This document shows, piece by piece, positions 8,222-17,472 of a stretch of 64,000 nucleotides of DNA. Numbering within the stretch: the stretch's first letter is position 1; the number at the start of each line of letters is the position of its first letter. This DNA comes from Pseudaminobacter soli (ex Li et al. 2025) (lineage in GTDB: Bacteria > Pseudomonadota > Alphaproteobacteria > Rhizobiales > Rhizobiaceae), in assembly GCF_029892515.1 (NCBI RefSeq), contig NZ_JARXVF010000004.1, forward strand, positions 1 through 64,000, read 5' to 3'. The notes under the pieces are model-generated. The model searched no databases and was not told the origin of the DNA. It was given only the letters and a program-made list of their open reading frames with translations. Made by a program: the position numbers and the translations under genes.

Positions 8222-9424
8222 ATGAGTCTCGCATTCGGTCGTCACTACCTGGCCATACCGGGCCCTTCGGTCATTCCTGACCGGGTGCTGGGCGCGATGC
8301 ATCGCGCGGCGCCCAACATCTATCAGGGCGAGTTGGTGGAGATGATGCCGGGCCTGCTGCGCGATCTGCGGCGCGTGGCACGAACCGAGAAGGCGAATGT
8401 CGCCATCTACATTGCCAATGGCCATGGCGCCTGGGAGGCGGCCAACGCCAACCTGTTCTCGCGCGGCGACAAGATCCTGTCGGCCATCACCGGGCATTTC
8501 GGCAACACCTGGGCGCTGAGCGCCAGGAACGTGGGCGTCGATGTCGAGAGCATCGACTTTGACAAGAAACCGATTGATCCGGCACAAATAGAGGAAGCCC
8601 TGCGGGCCGACAGCGCGCACCGCATCAAAGCCGTTTTCGTCACGCACACCGACACAGCAACCACCATCCGCAACGACGTAGCGGCGGTGCGCAAGGCGAT
8701 CGACGCCGCCGGGCACCCTGCCCTGCTCGCGGTGGACGCCATCGCATCTCTCGGATGCGACCCGCTCCATTTCGACGACTGGGGCATCGACGTGCTGATC
8801 AGCGCAAGCCAAAAGGGCCTGATGACGCCCCCGGGCCTGAGCTTCATCTGGTTCTCAGACAAGGCGCTGGCCGCCTCCGAAGGGTCCGAACAGGTGACAC
8901 CCTATTGGGACTGGAGGCTGCGCAGCCTGAGCACGGAGTTCTATCGCTATTTCGCCGGAACCGCCCCCACCCACCACCTCTATGGACTGCGCGAGGCGCT
9001 GACGATGCTTCTCGACGAGGAAGGACTGGAGGCCGCATGGAAGCGCCATGCAGCACTGGCTTCCAGCGTGTGGGCTGCCTTTGACGCATGGTCCAAGGGC
9101 GGCGACATCGCACTCAATGTTGCGGACAAGGCAATGCGTTCGCATTCGGTAACGGGCGCGCGCATCGGAAATGGCGGTGCGGTCCGTCTGCGGGAGTGGC
9201 TGGAGAAGAATGCCGGCGTTACGCTGGGCATCGGGCTCGGCATGGCCGCCCCGACCGAACCGGCCTATGGCGACTATCTGCGCATCGCCCACATGGGCTA
9301 CGTCAACGCGCATATGACGCTCGGCGTACTTTCCGCCATGGAGGCGGGAATGCGCTCGTTAGGCATTCCGCACGGCACCGGTGCGCTCGATGCGGCTGCA
9401 CAGGCCATCGCCGACGCCATTTGA
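8222..9424 (+). CDS. Class V PLP-dependent aminotransferase (serine/alanine-glyoxylate aminotransferase type)
   Basis: A 400-residue fold-type I PLP enzyme. The start IPGPSVIPDRVL and the PLP-binding lysine in SASQKGLMTPPG (Lys198) are the hallmarks of the serine/alanine-glyoxylate aminotransferase family. HTDTATTI (about 141-148) and VDAIASLG (171-178), with the cofactor-contacting Asp, are also present. The start has GGAA within CTTCCGGAAATTCCC immediately upstream. It is divergent from the XRE-cupin regulator. The amino donor cannot be fixed from sequence; relatives use alanine, serine, aspartate or taurine-like donors with glyoxylate or pyruvate. Confidence 0.85.
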   Translation: MSLAFGRHYLAIPGPSVIPDRVLGAMHRAAPNIYQGELVEMMPGLLRDLRRVARTEKANVAIYIANGHGAWEAANANLFSRGDKILSAITGHFGNTWALSARNVGVDVESIDFDKKPIDPAQIEEALRADSAHRIKAVFVTHTDTATTIRNDVAAVRKAIDAAGHPALLAVDAIASLGCDPLHFDDWGIDVLISASQKGLMTPPGLSFIWFSDKALAASEGSEQVTPYWDWRLRSLSTEFYRYFAGTAPTHHLYGLREALTMLLDEEGLEAAWKRHAALASSVWAAFDAWSKGGDIALNVADKAMRSHSVTGARIGNGGAVRLREWLEKNAGVTLGIGLGMAAPTEPAYGDYLRIAHMGYVNAHMTLGVLSAMEAGMRSLGIPHGTGALDAAAQAIADAI

Positions 9425-9823
9425 AAGATTTGGCAGCAGAGCGGCAACGCTTCTGCGGACGCAATTGCGTCGAAAGAGAGCGCTTATCGGTTGTCGTGTC
9501 CCCAGCATGCGTCAGCGCTTGGCAAGATTTACAATCGTCAGGCGTAGGCATTTGACGCAGCCGCCCGCCGGCCATGCTGACATGCCTGTTTCTATCCAAC
9601 GCTCCTGAAAAGCCGAGGTGTATGCTGTCGGGCACGCTCAATGCCTGACTGCGTCATGGCATCGGCGCCTAGCTCATCGTCCAGTGGTTTGAATGCCGGC
9701 GGACCGGTTGCGGAGCGTTTCAGCCCACAATCTCAAATCGGGTGAATGACCGTGCTGTCATGCGGGCGGTGACCGAAACGCACCGCCCCGACCTACTTAT
9801 GTGACAGGCCCGGAAGAAAAACC
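9425..9823. other. Gene-free stretch with short palindromes
   Basis: No supportable gene in these 399 bases. Just after the aminotransferase stop there is an imperfect stem-loop (about 9434-9455) and a perfect 14-base palindrome GACGCAATTGCGTC (9458-9471). Neither is followed by a T run, so termination here is only possible, not shown. The right part leads into the Lrp-type gene's promoter. Confidence 0.4.
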
Positions 9824-9882
9824 TTGACATGTTTCCGTTTCGGAAATGAAACTCGGATTATTAAGCCGGTACGGAATTTCCG
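9824..9882 (+). promoter_or_regulatory. Promoter and paired palindromes upstream of the Lrp/AsnC-type gene
   Basis: TTGACA at 9824-9829 is a good -35 box. The perfect inverted repeat TTTCCG-TTT-CGGAAA (9832-9846) occupies the spacer after it, and a related palindrome CGGAA-T-TTCCG lies at 9872-9882, ending just before the ATG. Two copies of the same half-site around a promoter are what an autoregulatory Lrp/AsnC operator looks like. The -10 box is weak (TGAAAC). Confidence 0.5.
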
Positions 9883-9883
9883 C

Positions 9884-10387
9884 ATGTCACAGCGCTACCA
9901 AGTTGACGATCTGGATCGCGAGATCATCGGCCATCTCACTGAAGATGGGCGCCTTTCGGCGGCAGAGATTGCCGGCCGGATCGGCAGTGTTTCGGAGCGC
10001 ACGGTCCGCAATCGCATCGCTGCGCTGTTGCAGGCCAACATGATCGTGATCGGAGCCATTCCCGATCCGGTGGCGCTGGGACGCGACGTTCAGGTCGAGC
10101 TGATCATCGAGGTTGAGCCCGGGCGGCTGGACGAAGTTGCCATCTTGCTCGCCGAATATGAGGAAATCGGCTACCTCGCCGCGACTAGCGGCACGTCGAA
10201 CCTGAGCGCCTCGCTTTTCGTCACCGACCATGCGGCGCTTCTGGATTTCATCGATCAGGAACTGGGCAAGCTGCCCGGCGTCAAGCGCGTGACGAGTTCT
10301 GTCGTCCTGCGGCTTTACAAGGTTTTCGGCACAAGGACGACCGCGCTCAACCGCGGAACGGACCTTGGCGGCAAGAAGAAGGGATAA
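9884..10387 (+). CDS. Lrp/AsnC-family transcriptional regulator
   Basis: A 167-residue regulator. The N-terminal winged helix (YQVDDLDREIIGHLTEDGR, then AAEIAGRIGSVSERTVRNRI) is followed by an ACT-like ligand-binding (RAM) domain from about residue 70, ending in VTSSVVLRLYKVFG. Such proteins sense amino acids or related small molecules as octamers. It is first in a run of eight same-strand genes and sits two bases before the hydantoinase-like gene, so it is likely the local controller. The ATG at 9884 gives the usual family length; a longer TTG-started frame would overlap the operator. Confidence 0.88.
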   Translation: MSQRYQVDDLDREIIGHLTEDGRLSAAEIAGRIGSVSERTVRNRIAALLQANMIVIGAIPDPVALGRDVQVELIIEVEPGRLDEVAILLAEYEEIGYLAATSGTSNLSASLFVTDHAALLDFIDQELGKLPGVKRVTSSVVLRLYKVFGTRTTALNRGTDLGGKKKG

Positions 10388-10389
10388 CC

Positions 10390-11934
10390 ATGCTGCGCAT
10401 TGGGGTGGATGTAGGCGGAACCAATACGGATGCGGCGCTGCTGCGCGGCACCGAAGTTCTGGCGACGGTGAAAACCTCGACCACGGCGGATGTGACCTCG
10501 GGTGTCGGCGCGGCGATCCGCACGGTCCTGGCCGAAGCAGGCGTCGCCGCGGCTGCGGTCAATGCGGTCATGGTCGGCACGACGCATTTCCTCAATGCCG
10601 TGGTCGAAGGCCGTCATCTCGAAAAGGTCGGCGTCCTGCGGCTCTGCGGGGCCGCCACGCGCTCGCTGCCGCCGATGATCGACTGGCCGGAAAACTTGCG
10701 CGCCATCGTCGAAGGTGGTGCGGCCATGGTGGGCGGTGGCCTGAACTATGACGGCTCCGAAATCGCCCCGCTCGACGTCGACGCGATCCGCGCGGCCTGT
10801 CGCAATTGGCGCGCCAAGGGCATTTCGGCCATTGCGGTCTGTTCGGTCTTTGCGCTGGTTGATCCGCGCATGGAGAATGAAGCCGCCGAGATCATCGCCA
10901 AGGAAATGCCCGAGGCTGCGGTCAGCCTTTCGCACAGGATCGGCCGCACTGGACTGTTGCCGCGCGAGAATGCGACGGTCCTGAACGCAAGCCTGAACAC
11001 GCTCGGACGCGAGACGGTCGGCGCATTCCGTTCGGCCTTTGCCGCACTCGGCCTGAATTGCCCGCTCTATCTGACGCAGAACGACGGCACCCTGATGTCG
11101 GCGGATTTCGCCGAACGCTATCCAGTCTTCACCATCGCCTCCGGCCCCACCAACTCGATGCGTGGGGCAGCCTTCCTCACCGGGCTCAGCGATGCCGCAG
11201 TCATCGACATCGGCGGCACCACGACCGATATCGGCATGCTGGTCGCCGGCTTCCCGCGCACCCGCAGCGAAGGCGCGATGATCGGCGGCGTGCCGACGAA
11301 TTTCCGTGTGCCCGACGTCTATTCCTTCGGCCTCGGCGGCGGCAGCATAGTGCGGCCTGAACCAAGGCTGACTGTCGGCCCGGATTCTGTCGGGTTCCGG
11401 CTGCCGCAAAAGGCGCTTTGCTTTGGCGGCGACACGCTGACTGCGACCGATATCGCGGTGGCTGCGGGTCTCGTCGATCTAGGAGATCGTAGCCGGCTTA
11501 GCCACATCTCTCCCGACTTCGCTCGGCAGGCGCTGGCGCAGATGAAGGCCAGCATCGAGACGGTTCTGGACCGGATGAAGCCAAGCGCCGACCCGATCCC
11601 CGCCATTCTGGTCGGCGGCGGCTCGGTTCTGGTCGAGGGCCTGCTTGAGGGAACCTCGGTCTCGCTGAAGCCGGATCATTTCGGCTCGGCCAATGCCATC
11701 GGCGCGGCGATCGCACAGGTCTCCGGCGAGGTGGACAGCGTGGTTTCGCTGGAAGGCTCCAGCCGCGAGAAAGCCCTGGAGATCGTAGTTGGCGAAGCAC
11801 GGGCGCGCGCGGTCGAGGCCGGGGCAGATGCCGATACGGTGATCCTGGCCGAAATCGAGGAAACGCCGCTGGCCTATCTGCCCGGCAATGCCATTCGCGT
11901 CGCGGCGAAAGTGATTGGAGAATTGCGGGCATGA
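10390..11934 (+). CDS. Hydantoinase/oxoprolinase family protein
   Basis: A 514-residue protein of the HyuA/oxoprolinase family. It starts with the sugar-kinase-like phosphate motif GVDVGGTNTDAAL (residues 5-17) and has a second one, IDIGGTTTDIGML, near residue 275, consistent with the ASKHA-fold ATPase core. Known members couple ATP hydrolysis to opening of lactam or imide rings (5-oxoproline, hydantoins) or to carboxylation. The usual HyuB partner is absent; a DUF917 gene overlaps its stop by four bases instead. That pairing recurs in bacteria and suggests a joint function, but the reaction is unknown. Confidence 0.85.
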   Translation: MLRIGVDVGGTNTDAALLRGTEVLATVKTSTTADVTSGVGAAIRTVLAEAGVAAAAVNAVMVGTTHFLNAVVEGRHLEKVGVLRLCGAATRSLPPMIDWPENLRAIVEGGAAMVGGGLNYDGSEIAPLDVDAIRAACRNWRAKGISAIAVCSVFALVDPRMENEAAEIIAKEMPEAAVSLSHRIGRTGLLPRENATVLNASLNTLGRETVGAFRSAFAALGLNCPLYLTQNDGTLMSADFAERYPVFTIASGPTNSMRGAAFLTGLSDAAVIDIGGTTTDIGMLVAGFPRTRSEGAMIGGVPTNFRVPDVYSFGLGGGSIVRPEPRLTVGPDSVGFRLPQKALCFGGDTLTATDIAVAAGLVDLGDRSRLSHISPDFARQALAQMKASIETVLDRMKPSADPIPAILVGGGSVLVEGLLEGTSVSLKPDHFGSANAIGAAIAQVSGEVDSVVSLEGSSREKALEIVVGEARARAVEAGADADTVILAEIEETPLAYLPGNAIRVAAKVIGELRA

Positions 11935-13052
11935 AATACTGGACCCTGACCGAAGCCGACATCGACCGTATCGCCATCGGCTGCGGCATCTTGGGGACCG
12001 GCGGCGGCGGCAGCACCTATCACGGCTCGCTGCGCGCCAAGGCATTGCTTCGCGCCGGCAAGAGAATTCGCATGGTGCGGCCGGCAGACATGGCACCGGA
12101 CGCGCAGATCCTCGGCATCGGCGGCATTGGCGCCCCAACAGTGGGCATCGAGAAGATCGCCGAAGGCAGCGAAGGCGTGCGGCTTTTGAATGCGGTCGAG
12201 CGGCATCTCGGACGCAAGGTGGATGCGCTGCTCGGCGACGAGGTTGGCGGCGGCAACGGCATTGCGCCAATGCTGACGGCGGCCATGGCCGACCTGCCTG
12301 TGGTCGATGCAGACGGCATGGGCCGCGCCTTCCCCGAAGTGCAGATGACGACCTTCTTCATTCATGGCCAGGCGGTGCAGCCGGCGGCCCTTGCCGACGC
12401 GGACGGCAACGTGCTGATCGTCACCGAAGCCACCACGCCGAAGATGCTGGAAAAGCTCTTGCGCGCCGGCACCATTGCCATGGGCTGCACGGCTTTGATG
12501 ACCACTGCGCCGATGTCCGGCGACTTCGTGCGCCGCTTTGGTGTGCCCCACACCACGAGCCAGGCCTGGAGCCTTGGTGACGCGGTGCTGACTGCGCGAG
12601 CGGCAAAGGCCGATCCGGTCGAGGCCATCCTGAAGCAATCGGGCGGCGTGCGTCTGATGCGCGGCAAGGTCACCGACATTGGCCGCCGTGTCATGGCAGG
12701 CTTCACCCGGGGCAAGCTCACAGTGGCAGGGCTCGACACGGATGCCGGGCGCAGCCTCACTGTCGACATCCAGAACGAATATCTGATCGCGCGTGAAGGC
12801 GAGAAGATCATCACCATGGTGCCGGACCTGATCTGCATCGTGGATTCAGAAACTGGCCGCGCGATCGGCACGGAAGAGCTGCGCTATGGCCTGCGCATCG
12901 ACGTACTGTCGATGCCCGCGCCTGTGCTGCTGCGCAGCGAGATCGCGCTGGCCTCCGTCGGACCGCGCGCCTTTGGCTATGATTTCGACTTTGTACCGAT
13001 GGGCGTCTCTGCCGATGCGCCCGCGGTGCCGCACTACAAAGAAGACGCCTGA
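11931..13052 (+). CDS. DUF917 family protein
   Basis: A 373-residue protein of the DUF917 family. It has the glycine-rich N-terminal signature IGCGILGTGGGGSTYHG (about residues 16-32), LLGDEVGGGNGIAP and a conserved VVDADGMGRAFPE. It overlaps the hydantoinase-like gene by ATGA, indicating translational coupling. DUF917 proteins are often annotated as hydantoinase subunits because of this pairing, but I know of no firm biochemical assignment. A transporter operon follows after 39 bases, suggesting that the pair processes the imported compound. Confidence 0.82.
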   Translation: MKYWTLTEADIDRIAIGCGILGTGGGGSTYHGSLRAKALLRAGKRIRMVRPADMAPDAQILGIGGIGAPTVGIEKIAEGSEGVRLLNAVERHLGRKVDALLGDEVGGGNGIAPMLTAAMADLPVVDADGMGRAFPEVQMTTFFIHGQAVQPAALADADGNVLIVTEATTPKMLEKLLRAGTIAMGCTALMTTAPMSGDFVRRFGVPHTTSQAWSLGDAVLTARAAKADPVEAILKQSGGVRLMRGKVTDIGRRVMAGFTRGKLTVAGLDTDAGRSLTVDIQNEYLIAREGEKIITMVPDLICIVDSETGRAIGTEELRYGLRIDVLSMPAPVLLRSEIALASVGPRAFGYDFDFVPMGVSADAPAVPHYKEDA

Positions 13053-13091
13053 GCGTCCGCCCTCCAGCCGACAATCCATTGGGAGACTGAA

Positions 13092-14657
13092 ATGAATCGC
13101 CGTCACTTCCTGCAAACCGCAGCCCTTGCAGCTCTCGCCAGCGCGACTACCTCGCGCTGGAATCTCGCCATGGCCGAAGGCAATGGCAGCATCTTCACGC
13201 TTGCCTATCCCACCAGCTTCCCGGATCTGGATCCGGCTACCTCGTTTTCGAATGATGGCGCAGTGCTCGCCAATGTCTATGAGGGGCTGACGCGCTACAT
13301 CCCGGCAACCGAAACCACCGAGGCCAAGATCGAGCCGCTGCTCGCCACCTCCTGGGATGTCAGCGAGGACGGCAAGACCTGGACCTTCCATCTGCGCGAT
13401 GGCGTGAAGTTCCATGACGGCAGCCCGCTCACCTCGGAAGCCGTGAAGGGCTCGATCGAGCGCACCAAGAAGATCGGCGGCGGCGCGGCCTTCATCTGGG
13501 GCTCGGTCAGCTCGATCGAAACCCCCGATCCGCTGACGGTTGTTTTCAAGCTTTCCGACCCGCAGCCGGTCGACCTGATCGCCTCGGCGGGCTTCGCCGC
13601 GTGGATCTATGCCCCGTCGTCGCATGATAAGGACAATGCCTGGTTCAATACCGGCAACGACGCGGGCACCGGGCCGTTCCGCATCTCGCGCTACGAGCCG
13701 GGCCAGCGCGCGGTGCTGGACCGGGCCGAAGCCTATTGGGGGAAGGTGCCGGAAGGCGGCTTCCAGACGATTTCCTTCGAGATCATCGAGGACACGACGC
13801 TCGCACAGAACATGATCGAGAGCGGCCAGGCCGACTGGACCGAAAGCATTCCCTTCGAAAACCTCGAAGCGATGAAGTCCAATCCCGATCTGCGCGTGGT
13901 GGTGAACCCGTCCTTCGAGACGCTGTTCGGCCTCTACAACGTGAAGCGCGCGCCTCTCGACAAGGTCAAGGTGCGCCAGGCCCTGTCGCTTGCCTTCCCC
14001 TACGACGATGTGATTTCGGCAGGCACCATGGGCCTTGGTACGCGCGCCAAGGGCGTTGTGCCGGCAGGCATCTGGGGTCACGACGCCGAGGCGCCGATCC
14101 CGCAGACGGACCTGAAGGCTGCAGCGGCCCTTCTCGCCGAAGAGGGTGTTGAGCCGGGGCTGGAACTGGTGATGACCTATTCCACCACCCAGGCCCTCTC
14201 GGCGGTTGCCGGCGAACTGTGGAAAGCCAATCTGGAAACCCTCGGCATCAAGCTGACCCTGCAGCCTATGGCATGGGAAGCGCAATGGCAGCTGGGCAAG
14301 TCGAACCCAGAAGCGGCGCAGGACATCTTCGTCATGTTCTGGTGGCCGACCTTCGTCACGCCCTACGACTATCTCGTCAGCCTGTTCCACAGCGAAGAGA
14401 AGCCGAACTTCAACCTCGGCTACTATTCCGACCCCGAGGTCGACGCCAAGATCGACGAGGCTGCCAAGCTCTCGGGCACCGATCGCCCGCGCGCCGAGAA
14501 ACTGTTCATCGAGGCACAGCGCAAGGTGATCGAGGACGCGGCGGCAGTGTTCATGCTTGACCGCCCGAATGTTCATATCATTCGCTCGGACATCAAGGGC
14601 TATACGGACAATCCGGCCTATGGCCATGTCACCTTTGTCAACGAACTGAGCCGGTAA
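13092..14657 (+). CDS. ABC transporter substrate-binding protein, family 5 (peptide/nickel type)
   Basis: A 521-residue periplasmic binding protein. It has a Tat-like leader (NRRHFLQTAALAAL) and the family 5 pattern of clustered aromatic and charged segments, such as TWTFHLRDGVKFHDGSPL near residue 100 and FRISRYEPGQRAVL near 200. These proteins bind short peptides, opines, glutathione or similar solutes and deliver them to the permease pair encoded next. The start is preceded by TGGGAGACTGAA. No lipobox Cys is visible, so it is likely soluble. The substrate is unknown. Confidence 0.9.
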   Translation: MNRRHFLQTAALAALASATTSRWNLAMAEGNGSIFTLAYPTSFPDLDPATSFSNDGAVLANVYEGLTRYIPATETTEAKIEPLLATSWDVSEDGKTWTFHLRDGVKFHDGSPLTSEAVKGSIERTKKIGGGAAFIWGSVSSIETPDPLTVVFKLSDPQPVDLIASAGFAAWIYAPSSHDKDNAWFNTGNDAGTGPFRISRYEPGQRAVLDRAEAYWGKVPEGGFQTISFEIIEDTTLAQNMIESGQADWTESIPFENLEAMKSNPDLRVVVNPSFETLFGLYNVKRAPLDKVKVRQALSLAFPYDDVISAGTMGLGTRAKGVVPAGIWGHDAEAPIPQTDLKAAAALLAEEGVEPGLELVMTYSTTQALSAVAGELWKANLETLGIKLTLQPMAWEAQWQLGKSNPEAAQDIFVMFWWPTFVTPYDYLVSLFHSEEKPNFNLGYYSDPEVDAKIDEAAKLSGTDRPRAEKLFIEAQRKVIEDAAAVFMLDRPNVHIIRSDIKGYTDNPAYGHVTFVNELSR

Positions 14658-14673
14658 GGCTCCCGGCGGTCTG

Positions 14674-15696
14674 ATGGAACTCGCACGCTACATCCTGCGC
14701 CGGATGGTCCTTTCCGCCTTCGTGGTGCTGGGGGTGACCTTTCTGGTCTTCATCGTGGCGCAGGTGGTTCCGTCAGACCCCGCCTCGCTCTATGCCGGGC
14801 CGCGACCAACGGCTGAGCAGATCGAGAAGGCGCGTCAGGAGTTGCACCTTGACGCTCCCTTGATCGAGCGGTTCGCTGGGTTTGCCAAAGCCATGGCGAC
14901 CGGCGACTTCGGCGTGTCCTACAAATCGCGCCGTCTGATCGCCGAGGATCTGCGGGCTTATCTTCCCGCAACGTTGGAACTGGCGGTCTTTTCCACCGGC
15001 CTCGCCCTGCTGATCGGCATTCCGCTCGGCGTCCTTGCCGCGGCGCGGCAGGGGAAATGGCCCGACAGGCTCGGCAGCCTCAGTTCAATTGCGGCGGTTG
15101 CGATGCCGACCTTTTTCCTGGCCATGATTTTGCAGCTTATTTTCGCGCAATGGCTCGGCTTCCTGCCGCTCTCCGGGCGTCTTTCGCGGGAGATCTCGAT
15201 CACCGCGCCGCTGCAGATGGTGACCGGCTTCAACCTGTTTGACGCACTGCTCGCCGGCCGGCTCGACGCCTTTGGTGATGCCTTCAGGCACCTGATCCTA
15301 CCTGCACTTACTCTGGCGTCCTATCCTGCCGGCGTCGCCATGAGGCTGACGCGATCGGCCATGATCGAGATCCTCGAGCGCCGCCATGTCACCGCCGCGC
15401 GAGCGCTTGGCCTTTCCGAGCCGCGTATCCTGTTCAGCCATGCGCTCCCGAATGCCATGGGACCGGCATTGACTGTGATCGGCCTTTCCTTTGCCTATGC
15501 GCTGACCGGCGCGGTTCTGGTCGAGATCATCTTCGCCTGGCCGGGCCTCGGCCGCTACGTCTCTGAGGCGATCCTCGCCAAGGATTTCCCTGTCATCGCG
15601 GCGGTCACCATGGTGGTGACGATCTGCTATGTGGTGATGAACCTTTTTATCGACATTGCCCAGGCCTTGGTCGATCCGCGAGTGGCGCTGTCATGA
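14674..15696 (+). CDS. ABC transporter permease, DppB/OppB type
   Basis: A 340-residue inner-membrane permease. The N-terminus (ELARYILRRMVLSAFVVLGVT) is the usual first helix of DppB proteins. The EAA loop for ATPase contact is near residues 245-265 (RRHVTAARALGLSEPRILF). About six membrane segments are visible. It starts 16 bases after the binding-protein stop and overlaps the next permease by ATGA. It works with the following four genes as one importer. Confidence 0.9.
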   Translation: MELARYILRRMVLSAFVVLGVTFLVFIVAQVVPSDPASLYAGPRPTAEQIEKARQELHLDAPLIERFAGFAKAMATGDFGVSYKSRRLIAEDLRAYLPATLELAVFSTGLALLIGIPLGVLAAARQGKWPDRLGSLSSIAAVAMPTFFLAMILQLIFAQWLGFLPLSGRLSREISITAPLQMVTGFNLFDALLAGRLDAFGDAFRHLILPALTLASYPAGVAMRLTRSAMIEILERRHVTAARALGLSEPRILFSHALPNAMGPALTVIGLSFAYALTGAVLVEIIFAWPGLGRYVSEAILAKDFPVIAAVTMVVTICYVVMNLFIDIAQALVDPRVALS

Positions 15697-16532
15697 ACAG
15701 GCTTGTCCAACGTCTCGGCTGGCCAGGCACGATCGCCCTCGGGGTCGTTCTCGTGATCGTGCTTGTTGCCGTATTTGCTCCTTGGGTCGCCCCCTATCCC
15801 CAGCAGGGTGTTGGCGCGCCGAACGTGGCGGCCAAGCTGTCTTCCCCTTCGGCGCAATACTGGCTCGGCACTGATCATCTTGGGCGCGACATGCTCAGCC
15901 GCATCATCTACGGCACCCGGGTTTCGCTGACCAACGGCGTGCTGATCGTCACCTTTTCCCTGCTCATCGGCCTGCCGGTCGGCTTGGCCGCAGGCTATTT
16001 CGGCGGCTGGATCGACGAAGCGCTGATGCGCGGCACCGATATCTTCCTCGCCTTTCCAGCACTGCTGTTGGCGGTTCTGATGGCTGCCGCTCTTGGGCCG
16101 GGCTTTCTCAACAGCATCATCGCGGTCTCTGTCACCTGGTGGCCCTGGTATGCCAGGCTCGCCCGCTCCGAGGTGCTGGTGCTGCGCGGCCAGCCCTATG
16201 TCGAGGCGGCGCGGCTTGCCGGTGTCTCGCACGCGCGCATCATTGCCCGCCATATCCTGCCTGCAACCGCGCGACCGCTTACCGTTCAGGCGGCGCTGGA
16301 TGTGGGACCTGCATTGCTGACAGCGGCGGCGCTTTCCTTCCTTGGGCTCGGCGTGCTGCCGCCGACCGCCGACTGGGGCCAGATGGTCGATGCTGGACGC
16401 AAGTTCTTCCCGGCGCGCTGGTGGTATTCGGCCATGCCCGGCCTGGCGATCTTCATTGTCGCTCTGGCCTTCAGCGTTCTTGGCGATGCCCTGCGCGACC
16501 GCAAGGGAGGCGCAAGCCGTGGCGCTGCTTGA
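15693..16532 (+). CDS. ABC transporter permease, DppC/OppC type
   Basis: A 279-residue inner-membrane permease. It has the DppC hallmark WLGTDHLGRDMLSRIIYGTRVSL near residue 55, an ATPase-contact loop (PYVEAARLAGVSHARIIARH) near 170, and a tail ending in FSVLGDALRDR. It overlaps the upstream permease by ATGA. Its last 14 bases overlap the start of the first ATPase gene, so these genes are surely one transcript. Confidence 0.9.
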   Translation: MNRLVQRLGWPGTIALGVVLVIVLVAVFAPWVAPYPQQGVGAPNVAAKLSSPSAQYWLGTDHLGRDMLSRIIYGTRVSLTNGVLIVTFSLLIGLPVGLAAGYFGGWIDEALMRGTDIFLAFPALLLAVLMAAALGPGFLNSIIAVSVTWWPWYARLARSEVLVLRGQPYVEAARLAGVSHARIIARHILPATARPLTVQAALDVGPALLTAAALSFLGLGVLPPTADWGQMVDAGRKFFPARWWYSAMPGLAIFIVALAFSVLGDALRDRKGGASRGAA

Positions 16533-17472
16533 AATCCGCAACCTCTCGGTCGCCATTCCCACCCCGGAAGGCGATGTGCATGCCGTCCGCTCGGTCAGCC
16601 TGGAAATCGAGCGCGGCGAGATCCACGGTGTCATCGGGGAATCCGGCTGCGGCAAGACCATGACCGGGATGGCGGCACTTGGGCTGGTGCCCAAAGGCGC
16701 CCGTATCGCAGCCGATCGCTTCCATTTCGACGGCGAGGATCTGCGCGAGAATGCGGGACGCCTACGCGGCCGGCGGATCGGCATGATCTCGCAGGATCCG
16801 GCGGCGGCACTGAACCCCGTGCTCAGCATTGCGCGGCAGATGGACGATGTGCTGCGCGCGCATCGCGACATGCCGCGCCAGGCGCGCCGCGCCGAGGCGG
16901 TCGCGCTTCTCGCCGCGACCGGCCTTCCCGATCCCGAAAGGGTGCTCAAAAGCTATCCGCACCAGCTATCCGGCGGCATGCAGCAGCGCGTCGTCATCGC
17001 GCAGGCTTTGGCAACCGGGGCCGATTTCCTGATCGCCGACGAACCGACCACGGCGCTCGATGTTTCGGTCGGTGCACAGGTTCTGGCGCTATTACGGAAA
17101 CTGGTAGTCGAGCGTGGACTGACCGTGCTGATGATCACGCACGATATGGACGTGATCGCCGAAGCCTGCGACCGGGCGACCGTGCTTTACGCCGGGCTAT
17201 CGGTCGAGACAGGCCCGGTTGGCAATGTGCTGCAGCAGACTGGCCATCCCTACGCCCGAGCCCTGCTTGCGGCCTTGCCCGATGCCGCGCCGCATGGGGC
17301 AAAGCTGGCGGCAATCGAAGGTTCCATCCCGCCGCCGCGCTCGGAGATAAACGGCTGCGCCTTCGCCCCGCGTTGCCCGCAGGCCATGCCGGTCTGCGCG
17401 ATGCAGGTGGTGCCCGAACGGGCTCTCGCAGCACATCGCTGGCTGTGCCACTTGCCGGAGGGCTCGGCATGA
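16519..17472 (+). CDS. ABC transporter ATP-binding protein, DppD/OppD type
   Basis: A 317-residue ATPase. It has Walker A GESGCGKT, signature LSGGMQQRVVIAQAL, Walker [13 protein letters not shown] and the D/H loop MITHDMDV. The C-terminal oligopeptide-transporter extension carries the usual CAFAPRCPQAMPVC cysteine cluster that ligates an iron-sulfur centre in relatives. I choose the GTG at 16519, nine bases after GGGAGG, because the longer frame extends far into the permease gene. Confidence 0.88.
   Translation: MALLEIRNLSVAIPTPEGDVHAVRSVSLEIERGEIHGVIGESGCGKTMTGMAALGLVPKGARIAADRFHFDGEDLRENAGRLRGRRIGMISQDPAAALNPVLSIARQMDDVLRAHRDMPRQARRAEAVALLAATGLPDPERVLKSYPHQLSGGMQQRVVIAQALATGADFLIADEPTTALDVSVGAQVLALLRKLVVERGLTVLMITHDMDVIAEACDRATVLYAGLSVETGPVGNVLQQTGHPYARALLAALPDAAPHGAKLAAIEGSIPPPRSEINGCAFAPRCPQAMPVCAMQVVPERALAAHRWLCHLPEGSA

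Noticed and set aside
10315-11409. A 364-codon minus-strand frame
   Set aside because: Antisense to the hydantoinase-like gene with its two phosphate-binding motifs.
12846-14627. A 593-codon minus-strand frame
   Set aside because: Antisense shadow of the DUF917 and binding-protein genes, with no recognisable motif.
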